Shown in pieces: positions 12,482-23,470 of a stretch of 64,000 bases of DNA (position 1 is its first letter; each line of letters starts with the position of its first letter). This stretch comes from Camarhynchus parvulus (Eukaryota > Chordata > Aves > Passeriformes > Thraupidae). The DNA is taken from the NCBI RefSeq assembly GCF_901933205.1, contig NC_044571.1:53481530-53545529 (forward strand). Reading direction: 5' to 3'. Below the pieces are notes generated by a model. It was given only the letters and a program-made list of their open reading frames with translations, was not told where the DNA came from and did not search any database. A program made the translations under genes and the position numbers.

Positions 12482-15400
12482 CAGTAGAAAACCAGCAACC
12501 TTAATTTAAAAGACCAGTGGAGATGTTTTGGAAGGTTTTCTTCTTAAATTGATAAAGGAGCATTCAGACAATCCTTTCTGCTAACATTTCTGCTAGAATT
12601 TCTGTATAATGCTGAAAACTTAAGCCCTTCAAGCTGTTAAGAAAGTAGCTGCAACTATACCTATGCAGTGCAAAAAATTAAAAGCATAATCATATGAGGT
12701 TTTTAAGGTTTGTTACTATTTATAAAAATCATTTTAATTTCTTTTGTGCTGACTTTTTTCTAACTTTTTAATCTAAGATTATGCTGTAGCTGATTTTCGG
12801 TTCTGAGATTCTTCTTCAGTGCTATATACATTTTTATGTAAAAAAAGAATCACTAAAATTTAGAATTTTGAAAAGCTACATTTCTCGTCATATTTGAATC
12901 ACTTTTAGTAAAAGACAAATTGTTTTCTTTTTTTTTTATTTTTCTTCTGGAACAAGTGAAAAAAGAGAAGCTGGCTTTGAAATCAGCTAAGTCCTAGTAT
13001 GGTTTTGTTTTTCATCATGAGTAAAAATAGAAAGAGTATCTTATTAATTTTTTTTGTTTGTTTTCTTCAGGAAAAAATTTTGGAACAGAATAGGTGATGT
13101 AGGGAGATGCTTAGAAAACAAATATCACTGTAAGTCAACAGCTTTTCAGCAGGCTATTTTCTTGCAGAGCCTTGCAAGGCCATACATTGAGACAGTGTGG
13201 ATAGGTGGTGTCTCACCTGACTAGCATCTTTCTGGAGTAAATAATCTAAGCCTTTTTTCTTAGTGATGCTTATGGAATGCTTTGTTGTACAGGTAGAGAA
13301 ACAGCATATCTTTGTTGCTCTAAGGAAGCTGGAGGCAATCGTGTTGCATCAGATTTTGGAAAGACAATAGTATATGCCAAGTCAGAGATCTTTTGACTTT
13401 CAATTTCTCTTCTTTATAATAACTTCTACAGATTTGATTAGTGAGTCTTTTATCTCTGGCAACTTTTGAAGTAGCATAATATTGTGTTAAAAACAAGTGG
13501 AAGATTTTGAGGTATGACTCCAAGTGCTGGTCTGGTTAGAATGTAAGTCAGCATCTCTGCTCAGTACAGAAAGCTGGAGATGGAATTGTGGGCATGAAGG
13601 AGAGGTCTTTTGGTGCATACTGAGAACCTTACACAAGCTTATAGAAGTTCTAATCCCTGGTCCCTAGTCAAGATGAGAAATACTATTGCTTTATAATTGT
13701 ATTTTGCATCTCTTCTTTTGTGTTGTTTCAGTTGGTTTTGAAAATTAATTACACAAATATTTCAATGAAGTGATTTTTTCAGCATCAGTGATCTCCCACA
13801 CATGGAAAAGCTTAAAATAGCTATTACACTGGTTTGATGGACAGGAACATGATAGGAGGACTTAGATTAGCTTGGAATTTCCAATTAAATAGTATGACAG
13901 TTAACTTTTAAGGCCAGTGACAATAACCCAATGGTGTATTAACAGGAGTGACTTCAAAGAATATGTGACATCTCATTTCAAATAATTTCTTCAATGTCCA
14001 AGAATATAATCTTCTCTATGTTTGCATATGTTGAGTAAAATTGAATCCCTAGATTGTTTGTCATTATTCATTCTTGTGGAAATTATTGAAACTGCTCTTA
14101 CTCTTCAAGTTTGGCATAAGCCCTTATTCAGTTTAACAGTGCTGTGATTTCATCACTGTTATGTTTTTGTTTATCAATACTTTATCCTTGTTCTTTGCTT
14201 ACTCTATAAATGATGAATTTCAGAAAGATTTTGAAAAGTGAAAACTTAACATTGTTCTTTGGAGGGTTAATTCCTTCTGTCCCTGTGTCCTCTCTGCCAC
14301 ATACAGTCTGAGATTTATTTTTGAAATACAGCACTTGAAAGTGTTGCTGTGAGGCTTATACCATGCTGCCTGTTCCTCCTCTCTCTGTGGGAAGTCGTGG
14401 TTAGGCCTCAGGCTTGTCTCACGTATGCACCAAATTGTCATTCAGAACAAGAACACAATGATCCACTATTGCTCAGTATTAGCTTACATTTTGGCATCCT
14501 TCAGTTGGAAAGGCTTTAATTCCTACTTACATGGAGGGTATTTTTCATAGGATAATAGAAATTAGGAATCCTAAAAGCCAGTTGGATTGCATAGGATCAG
14601 CCTCAGCTATAACAGGAATTTTCTAGACTGATTTGAAAAAGTTAAATCTCAAATCAAGCACCTTCTGCCTTTCATCTCATTAGACTGTGGCAGGGGGGCA
14701 GTTGTGTGTGTGAAATTTGTTCTTCTTTAACTTTTCTTTCTTTGATTTCCTTGATTTTTGTATTTAGCCTTCAAATAAAAGCCTTTAGCTTTTATTATGT
14801 GTCTTAATTGTTTTTAAGTTTTAAGCCTTTAAGGGTTTTAGGCCTTCATCTTAATGCTTGATATTGCAAAGGAACATGTTAATAAGAGCTGAAAACATTA
14901 TTAGATATTGAAATGCTTAGAACAGGGATGAGATATAATTTTCCTGTCTTCATGGGAATTTACAGTTACTATTACCAATTAAATTAGTCTGCATGTGTAT
15001 TTAAATGCATGAAATGTTTTATTCAAAAAAACGTATGCTTTCACAATATATGAAGCAGTATGCAAAACTATCAGCTATTAGTCAATATTTTAAAGTTGTC
15101 GTATATTCCAAATTTTCTAGTGCTGACAAAATGAGATAATTTATGAGGCAATTTTCAGTATAACATAAATATATAGCATTCATCAGATAAAAATGGTTGC
15201 TGAGGAATTATACCATATTTAGTAGCATTAACATTTTTTGCCCTTTACCTAATGGTGTAAAAATGCTTCTGGAATGAAAATAGTTCTTCTCTTGAAATAT
15301 ATCCTCCATTAATATTGCTTATAATTTCTGTTATGTATCACCAATTATATCTTGGCACTTTGCCTGTCATGGTGGATATGCTGTTAGAGTTGCAAAACCA

Positions 15401-16087
15401 TTTAATCTAGAAGACCTGGTGGACTGGAACAGTGCATTATATTTACAGCAGAGAGAGAGAGAGAATTTAGGGAGGAATGCAATTTTCCAGAAACTCTTGC
15501 TAATGGAGATTGGATGCCTACCAGAAATGATGCTAAGGAGATCTGAGGTATGAGAGCAACAGAGAGAGAGCGAGACCTTCTGCTCTGTTGCCATTCAAGC
15601 TGTAACCTGCTATGACAGTTGTCAACATTGCCCTTTCTGATTTCTCCCGGTTGTATTCCATTTATTATAAGCACATCAAAGAGATGCCTGCTGGGGAATC
15701 CAGAGGAGAGTCACTGCAGGAGGCTGGCTAACAGATTTAGTCAAAAGTATTCTTGCCCCCTGCTATGAGCCATAATTTAATGAGCACTTCACAACAACAA
15801 TATCAAAACAGGTATGCCCCTTCCTTTCAGTGGAGGGGAGAGGTGAGAAGAGTGGGCTTCCAAAATGCATCACATGTCTTTTTTGGAGCTGGAATTTGGG
15901 CCCCTGTCATTTTGTCTTGTTACAGTGAGCAGAGCATATCAAGTTAAAAGCTTGACCTGTTATACAAGATGCATGATGTTTGAAGGCAGATAAACCCTGC
16001 AAGGTTTTCTTACTGACTCCACAAAGATTTGGGGTTTTTTTATCTTTGAAAATAAGAGGTAAGAAGGCCTGTATCTAATCAGGGGAT
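12482..16087. other. AT-rich non-coding stretch, no gene recognised
   Basis: No coding region or RNA gene was recognised. Two overlapping minus-strand frames at 15367-15594 and 15402-15674 lie over a locally purine-rich segment and look like chance. The remainder is typical stop-dense AT-rich DNA with T-runs near 12925-12935. Confidence 0.6.
15451..15464. repeat. Short (GA)7 microsatellite
   Basis: A pure GA dinucleotide run. A second GA-rich patch (AGAGAGAGAGCGAGA) follows about 100 bases downstream at 15560-15574. Both are short and probably stable in length. Confidence 0.8.
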
Positions 16088-16150
16088 GGGTGGTTTTTTT
16101 ATTGTTTCTTTGGGGTTTTTTTGTGGTTTTTTTTTTTAATTATTTTTAAA
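16088..16150. repeat. G/T-rich low-complexity tract
   Basis: T7-T11 blocks alternate with GGGG and GTGG, followed by T/A-rich sequence. It has the same composition class as the tracts near 2.5, 8.1, 31.0 and 53.8 kb. Confidence 0.7.
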
Positions 16151-19100
16151 GGGAATATAGATATTACTAAAGCAATAGACAAAGGGCAATATATAAATCT
16201 CAAACTGCATAAGATAAAAAATTAGTGGAATAAACCAACACAAAGCTTGTGATGTATTGGAAATGTTTAAATAAAGATAGCAATCCTACATACAAGATAC
16301 CCAAGTGGCTTTCTCTTGTTGGTTTGGAGAAGGGATAATTGTACCCTCTACTGATTCAACTTCTTGCAGCTCCATTTTGCTAGAGTGGAAAACATAGCAA
16401 ACAATCACAAACCATTCATTAGAATGAAGCAGTTTCTTGTGGGAAAGCAGCTGATCAGATCTGTGGTACATGTTTGTGGGAGCAACTAAAAGGATTCTCC
16501 TGAAAAGTAGATTTTAGCCTCAGTTGAAGCAATGGGGCTTCACAATGCAGTAATTTTCCAAATACCATGCAATGGTTGCTCAGAGGTATGTCATCCAAAC
16601 TCAGGTAAAACAATCGCATTACTACAAAAAGAGCTGCACAAAAAATGCACACATGCACAGGAGAATCATCCACTGAAGTACCAAGAAAATAACATTACCT
16701 CATGAAGGGTTATGTGGTTTTGTTATATTTTGCAAATCCAGTTAACTGTCTAAAATGTAGACACACATTAATCCCTAGCACAAATTTCACAGGCTCAGAG
16801 CTAATTATTTACCTTCTGAGTAAATGATTTCACAGAATTTTCCTTCTGTTAATGTCCTATAGACTTCTTTTAGATCAGTTTACAAATGACCAGTTTTTTA
16901 GATTATTCACTAGAGTTTACAAAATCTGTTGTTCTATGATCCTAATTTAATTTCATTTTCAAAGAGAAACTGTAGGAGGCCATCACCACTACACTAATAT
17001 GGGGCAAGCTGTTACTAATATCAAATCAGAATTCATTAAAACACAATGGTGGAGATATCAATCCTTTATTAAAGTCAGGTTATGCCAGTGCATTTCTGTC
17101 AATGCAGAAGGTGAATAGTTCACTCAGGATTTCTAGTGCAGTTGCTCATAATTAGCCTACAGGATGTTGAATGTCAATTTGTTACATATTTATGCCCCAG
17201 GGGTCTGAATATTTAGTTTAATATATCACATAATGGACCTTCCCATTATATCCTACCTTGTTTCCAGTTTTTCCTTTTCTTCCAGTGGATAAGGGAATCT
17301 CTTTTTTACTTACCAGAAAGCCCCTTTTTTTATGCAAACCAGCATTATGGAAGTGAAATCGATCAGTCTCATTTTCTCAGTTTTTCTGGGTCCTACTATG
17401 ACTTTTAAGCTTCAGAGAAAACAGACAGCTGGCTTTGTAGCTTGTAGGAGTGTGGATATCACTGAAGTCTAGATAACATTAATGTGACTGGGAGTTAATT
17501 TGCTTGTCTACGTGCTCTGCATTGTGGGGTGCATCTTTAGGTAAAACAGTTGTGCTGGAAAAGCAGTCTGCCTTCAGAGCTGGGGAGTATGAGTAAGAGG
17601 AGATAAGAGGATTCACAGCCAGAATAATTTCTAACTGGTGCTGTTAAACCTTGATTTAGGATATTTCTGCACAGCTTGGCCCATGCTCACAAAATGAAAC
17701 TGGTGGACTGTGCTGAGATCATAGGCAGTGATTAAACATTTATAGTTAAAGTAGTATACTATGGTATTGCTGCTGCCCAGAGGCAAACCATTGTAATGCA
17801 GATTCAGTATTGCTGCTGCAAGAACTCTAAAACAGAAGGGGACTTAGAGTCTCTTCTTTGGTACTTGCTTCTGGCTGTTCTTAAAACTACATGTATTCCT
17901 CTCTTTTATTTTAGTAGGGGGTCAGGGGGAAAAGTAGATGAAGGCTGCTAATAATGCTTCAAACTCACACTTTCCATCTTTTGTCTGTCCTTTGGGTCTG
18001 TCCTGCGCTTCCAGTTTACTCCTATGTATATTAGGTTACTCTACTTCTGTAAACTGCTTTACACAATCAAATTCTGCAACCCTAATGAAAGCCTGAAACC
18101 CTATATAGCTGTGTTGGTGGTGACGGCCCAGTGGCAAGACAAGTAGGTTAACTAGAACATGCGCTATTAGAGGGCCACAAGTTGTTGTAGACTTTTGAAT
18201 TTTAAAAACATTTCTGTCATATCCTGTGATCACTTTGGGTGTATATATGGCAATCATGTTTAGAATGGGTGTGTGTGTTAGTTTATTTTTAAGTGATTGT
18301 AAGAAATGATTTCTTGACTGCCAGCAGCAGCTGGTATTATTCAAGAGTCCCGTGTTGTGCTTTGTTTGTATTTATTTGCATACCAGAGACTACTGTTTGC
18401 ATAATAAGACCACTTCTAGTTTAAGTCCCTGTATGGCTGATTGCACACACATCTCACCATGGTACTTTTATTGTGCTATCCTGACATCCAGCTCAGCTTT
18501 CTCTTTCACAAAGTGTTGACTTGGTAATATTCATTGTTTCTGAAAAATATAGTAGGGTCATGGCCAAATGGTTTTGATGCTAATTGTCATAATTGTTATG
18601 CTTTGAATTTCCTGATGCTGACAGGCTGGTGAAAGAGGAAGTGAGAAATGGGATTTAAGGACATAGATCATCACATCTTCATGATGCACATGGAACAGTT
18701 ATGATAAGCAAGTGCTAGTTTACTGCAATAAATGGCATTGAGAGAAGAAAAATTGTTGTCTGCTTAAGTGTCTTAGAGGAATACGTTCTAAGATGAGCTA
18801 CCATGGGACATACAGGAAATACTTAAACCTTTTTTAGTCTTCACTTACTGCTTCAACATTGGAATTACATTTTTAAAATCACTTTGTAAGCATGTATACC
18901 ATGTACTTAGAGATGACTTTTGTGATGAAATTACATAACCTATGATATGATTAGCTAGTGCCATACTTCAGCGTAACAATTAATGTGATTTAAAAAGAAG
19001 TACCTGCTGGTGAGGCATCTACAGGTAAATGTGCATTGATAAGTTCTTAATTAACATGTAGCTGAATAAAAGCATGTCTGAAAGCTGAGCATGACCTTTT

Positions 19101-20860
19101 CTCTAAAAAGGATTGGAGATTTTGACTGGTTTCTTAGAGAAAGCATGGTCCAATTGGTCCTTGTAAACATAAATGGCACCATCTCATAACAGAAGTGCTG
19201 CTGCTTTCTTAACTGATATTTGTATTTTTATGAAATTTAGCTAACCTAAGAGCGGCAACTGTGTTTCACAAGCACGTGACTCATGTCAGCACTTGAAAAA
19301 GGGAAGAACAACACAGTTATTGGCCAGTAAAATACAATTAAAGGCAACATCTTGTTTTAATGCCGAGTTTTGAAAATAGGGATGACCTTTAAAAGTTGTA
19401 TTGTCTTTTTGCTAGCTTATGACAGAATCTGTGCAAGCCAGATTTGTCACAGCCCAGCATCATCAGTTGAGGAGATTTGTGAAACTTCTTGCTGTTGCTT
19501 ATCTTGTTCTTTTTTATCTCGTTCATTTCTTTCTGCTTTTGTGTTTATCCTATCATTCAACATAAAGATAACATAAGCTTCACCCACTGTGAGGAAAAGG
19601 GAAGAAGTGCAAACTCACATTTACATGAACATCAGCATGTCAGAAAAACAGGCATTTGTATGAGAGGAGGATTAGTGAGTCCTTTCTAAGGCCTGCAGAA
19701 AAGGAAAAGGAGATATAGAGCAATGGCAATAGATAGAAAAAAGAAATTAGGGACTTTATGGATAAAGCCCTTACAAAGTGCGGGTGTGACATAAGAGTTT
19801 GGGTGGGGGATTGGGAATAAGGTCTGTTGGAGACATAGGAGTTTCTTCAGTTGACTTTGAATTTAGGGAACATTTTTGGTGGTTTGTTTTGCTTGACTAT
19901 ATCCGAATATAGGGTGGGTTTTCTTTTTTTTGTTTGAGTGAAGGTAGAGGGAATTGGTTGTTTGAAAAATACTTGAAATTCTTGGATGGAGATAAGTGAC
20001 TCTTACTGCAGGCAGTTGGCATCATTTTTATGCTTGCATTCTGCTGAGAAACAGTGAAGGGAAGGTAAAAAGTAACACCTTTCACACCTTTCACTGTCTT
20101 GCAAAGTGTGTAATTGTTTACCGTGGTGTATTGTAAGTGTAAAAATGCTACTGAACTAGAAGAAACCATCATTTTTTGCTTATTTTTCCAGGTATGGATC
20201 ACTACACAATGATCAAGACTGTAATCAAGTCAGGCTTTCCTGGTAGATTCAGGGTACCCATACTGGACATAGTATGTTACTATGCTTGCAAATTCCCTTG
20301 AGAAACCCTCTTTTTCCTTGAAGAAGACATTTCTCATGGGAAACCAATCAGAAATAACCTTCTCTGTCTGTACAGCCTTCCTCAGTGATGGCTTGAGACT
20401 TCATTTTGAAAGTGGAGTAGGACAATATGGCGTAATTGCTGAGATAATCCTACCTGAATTAGCATCAGTTGTTCATCTGATTTATTGCCTCTTCTTGGGG
20501 GGTGCCATACCTGGTGGCAATAAAAGTTAGATAGACTGTGCTATCTTTTTTGAGCAGTAAACCTGAGCTTTCTACTGCTTGCAGAACTCAGGACTTTCAA
20601 CTTTTCAACTTTCAACCTTTTTTCTATGTGACATGCCTCTGAACATGTGGCCTGACAGAAGAGGCAGTGCCTTCCTGCATTCCCTTCACTGATCACCTTG
20701 CATAATGATGTAGGAGTTAACTATTTGCATTCTCATATCAGCTAGAATCATTAAGTCAAATTGGACTCCAGTGAATTGACTGGAAACAGGCCTGGAGAGG
20801 TGGAATCCTATAGATTTAGCAAAGCCTAGAAAATAAAATAACTTTCATTCATTAGTCCCG
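16151..20860. other. AT-rich non-coding stretch, no gene recognised
   Basis: No gene or RNA gene was recognised. The part around 16960-17230 is non-repetitive with TAAT cores and CCAT/GATA-like words, and could be a conserved non-coding element. Frames of 60-102 codons at 16286-16673 minus, 18036-18344 minus, 19897-20202 minus and 20282-20530 plus have no family motif and no supporting splice structure that I can defend. Confidence 0.55.
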
Positions 20861-20936
20861 CTCTTTTTTCTTTTTCCTTTTTTCTTTTTTCTTTTTCCTT
20901 TTTTCTTTTTCTTTTCCTTTTCTCTTTTTTCTTTTG
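20861..20936. repeat. Polypyrimidine (CTTTTT)n-like tract
   Basis: About 75 bases of uninterrupted C/T: T4-T6 blocks separated by C or CC, with only pyrimidines until the final GG. It is capable of triplex or H-DNA formation and is complementary in composition to the homopurine tract at the left end of the window. Confidence 0.92.
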
Positions 20937-21795
20937 GTGAAGGAATGACTCCAGATACATGGGAAATCGCCTCTGATGTGAAATTTAAACTCTATGGTGT
21001 CATTAGCATCTGTATTTTAAAAAAATAAGACAAATTCCCATGAATCTCCTTCAGTATTAACTCTTGTTAAAGACAAAATATGTCTCAGCCTAAAGTCATA
21101 GTGTACTCTTTAGATAATGCAAATTTCAAAACCTTACCCAAGTGTATTTCAACCCAATGACCAATATATAGAGCAGATGCCTTTTCGGTAATTTATCATA
21201 ATTTTATTGACAAATAGGAGATCTGTGTTGGGAGAAAGGCAGGTGATGGGCGCTGTTGTTCAAAGCACAGCTATGTACATGTATCTTCTCTCTAACTTCA
21301 TTTGAAGTTAGTCCTCTTGCTAATTCATTCACGCCTTTCCTTAGAAGGCAGCTTTGAGAATGGCAATGATTAATTTGTGTGTGAATAATATTTTGGTCCT
21401 GTCTGGGTCTCAAACATGGTAGGATCCCAGCCCTGGAGGTCAGATTTCTTTGGCCGATAGTGAACTCTGGTTGACTGCTTTCTGCTGTGATTCTGTGAAC
21501 CATATCAGTATTGATCAGAATAAAACTGCTTTCATGTCTCTGATCTCTGACTGTGCTGTAGAATAACTCTTGTTTTAGTCAAATTGTGCTTGGGTAGTTC
21601 ACTGAAATTTTTTTCTTCCTTTCTTTTTTTAAAATCTTGGTTTGCATGATACTTGGCTATATAGCATGTTACTTGCATAAATAGGCAGGCTTAGTTTTAT
21701 TAAGCTCTTTGAAGCAGCATAACAAGACATTCTCATTTTCCTGAAGAGTCATTGTGTTGGACTTGGCTAATACTGAGTTTTTTATTTTCTCCCCT
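20937..21795. other. Non-coding stretch with minus-strand open frame ending on AATAAA
   Basis: A minus-strand frame of 99 codons (21204-21503) ends with a stop that overlaps an AATAAA hexamer (minus strand, 21203-21208). The translation matches no family I know. A 9-bp perfect inverted repeat with 2-base spacer lies at 21292-21311. The rest shows no feature. This could be a chance frame, or the 3' end of a non-coding transcript or old retrocopy. Confidence 0.45.
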
Positions 21796-22150
21796 CATCC
21801 TGCTGAGAAGCAGAATGGTAGAGGGCTAGAATGTAAGAGAATAGTGCAGAAGGTAGTCTCACACCTGAGGAGTTGCAGCTGTACTAATCACCAAAGATTA
21901 GGAACAGGCCTGCCCTTAATAGGCCACAGCTGTGTCCAATAAGAAGATGAATGCTACAAAAGAGTGGGTTAGCTGGGTGAGGAGAGAGATAGAGTTTGTT
22001 GGTTGTGCTGTGAAGAAGGAGGCGTCGGTGCTGTGAGGAAATGCCCATGAGAAACCACCGAGAAAGTATGGGAGCTTTGCAATAAGATGACAATAGAGTT
22101 TGGGTAGGTACCTGGTGTACAGCCAGGGCCACCCCACCACAGTCATCAGT
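21796..22150 (+). mobile_element. LTR-like segment, probable solo LTR fragment of an avian endogenous retrovirus
   Basis: Promoter-like elements occur in retroviral LTR order on the plus strand: CCAAT at 21936-21940, a TATA-like TACAAAAG at 21955-21962, and an AATAAG poly(A)-like signal at 22081-22086. GC content is raised compared with the flanks. The CCAAT-TATA-poly(A) spacing gives an R region of plausible size. I see no adjoining gag, pol or env frame, so a solo LTR is the simplest reading. The ends (TG...CA) and target duplication are not established, and the boundaries are approximate. The alternative is an unrelated dispersed repeat. Confidence 0.42.
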
Positions 22151-23446
22151 GCCCAGTTATGCATGCTTTGTAAACATGTTCTTGAAAATTGTGTTTAAAA
22201 AAAGGGTTCTAGGTGCAGGCAAGTTTTTTTTTGTGTCTTTACAAAGCTACAAATGGCAGAATAACCAGCTTTGAATTTTGGCACAGAGAGAAAAAGAAAA
22301 AACCCAGTTTTTACAAAGTACAATGCTTAGAAAGGTACAATGCAATATTTAAGGAGATGTTTCATGGATCACCTCACTCTCTGAAACAGTGGTAAAACTC
22401 CAGAGAAAGTTGGAATCAGATTTTGAGCTAATCAGTGAAGCTTTCTGCCTTTGTATGAGAAGTGTGTGTGACTTCATATTTTCAGTTACCCGTGGCCCAG
22501 TATTACTGTTGGAACAATACAGCATTTTAGTAGCATACAGTGAGATGGAAAGTTTAAATAGGAATGTGAGAGTTGATTAGGAAAATGTGCTCCTGAGGAA
22601 ATTGAAGATTTGGATGGTGAGAAGTCCTCAGATGGGAGATAGTTGTCAGTAGTTACAGGGATGTTTTAGAAGCCACCTGTTCCATGTTTGATAATCTCTG
22701 CAAGCTCTCTGGCTGGGAAGATCAGACCTTAAAAAAGAGAATAACTTACAATAGGAGGTAGGAGAGAGAGAGAAAACCTATTGTGGCTGTTCAGATGAAG
22801 CTTAGTGGCTAATTTACTTTATTTCTTCAATGGCTGTAAAGCGAACAGTTTGAGAATCTGCTAGAAGAATTAAGATCCATGTGTACATGTTCAATTGTAA
22901 TGTTCTATGTTTAACTGTGTTAAACTGATACATGAGTGAATTCTCTTCCTTTGTTTTGTTTTTCTTTTTAAAAAAGTCTGAGAGATACGCCCAAGATGAG
23001 TTTTACTTGTTTATTAGGAAAAAAAAAGGAAATTAAAAGATAACTATTTAAAATAAGCATTGTGTCTGTATAAAAGAATAACCAACTTAAAAGAGGAAAT
23101 TAAGTCAGTTATTCGAAGATGAGCTAATCCATAATAGATACTAAAATTGCTATTGAAATAGTAAAGCTAAACCAAACAATCAGCAATCTCTAAACAAATG
23201 GTGAATTTCTCTTGCTTCCATATTGAAATATGTATTTCTTTTCTAAGCAGTGTGCTGCAACTCATGGGTAATCACAGCATCCTTCCTGCTGCAGAGCAGA
23301 ATTCTGTTTTTTTAAAGCCCTAAGTACAGCAAATAGCAACTCTAGACAGCAGTAAAACAGGCAAGGGTAGTAATTTTTTCTAAGAATGACTTTTTAACTT
23401 TATATTGATAAAAAATACACTTTCAGATAATACAAACGCTGGATGG
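22151..23446. other. AT-rich non-coding stretch, no gene recognised
   Basis: Short frames at 22213-22395 and 22389-22580 plus overlap in different phases and have no motif. A purine-rich (AG) patch lies at about 22760-22775. No RNA or repeat was recognised. Confidence 0.6.
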
Positions 23447-23470
23447 TTTTTTTTTTTTTTTTTTTTTTTT
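23447..23470. repeat. T24 homopolymer
   Basis: An uninterrupted run of 24 T. The sequence to its right lacks a TTTATT (reverse-strand AATAAA) within about 40 bases, so I do not read it as the poly(A) tail of a minus-strand retrocopy. Confidence 0.95.

Noticed and set aside
12215..12509. Open frames on both strands
   Set aside because: Both are shadows of the CR1 3' untranslated region.
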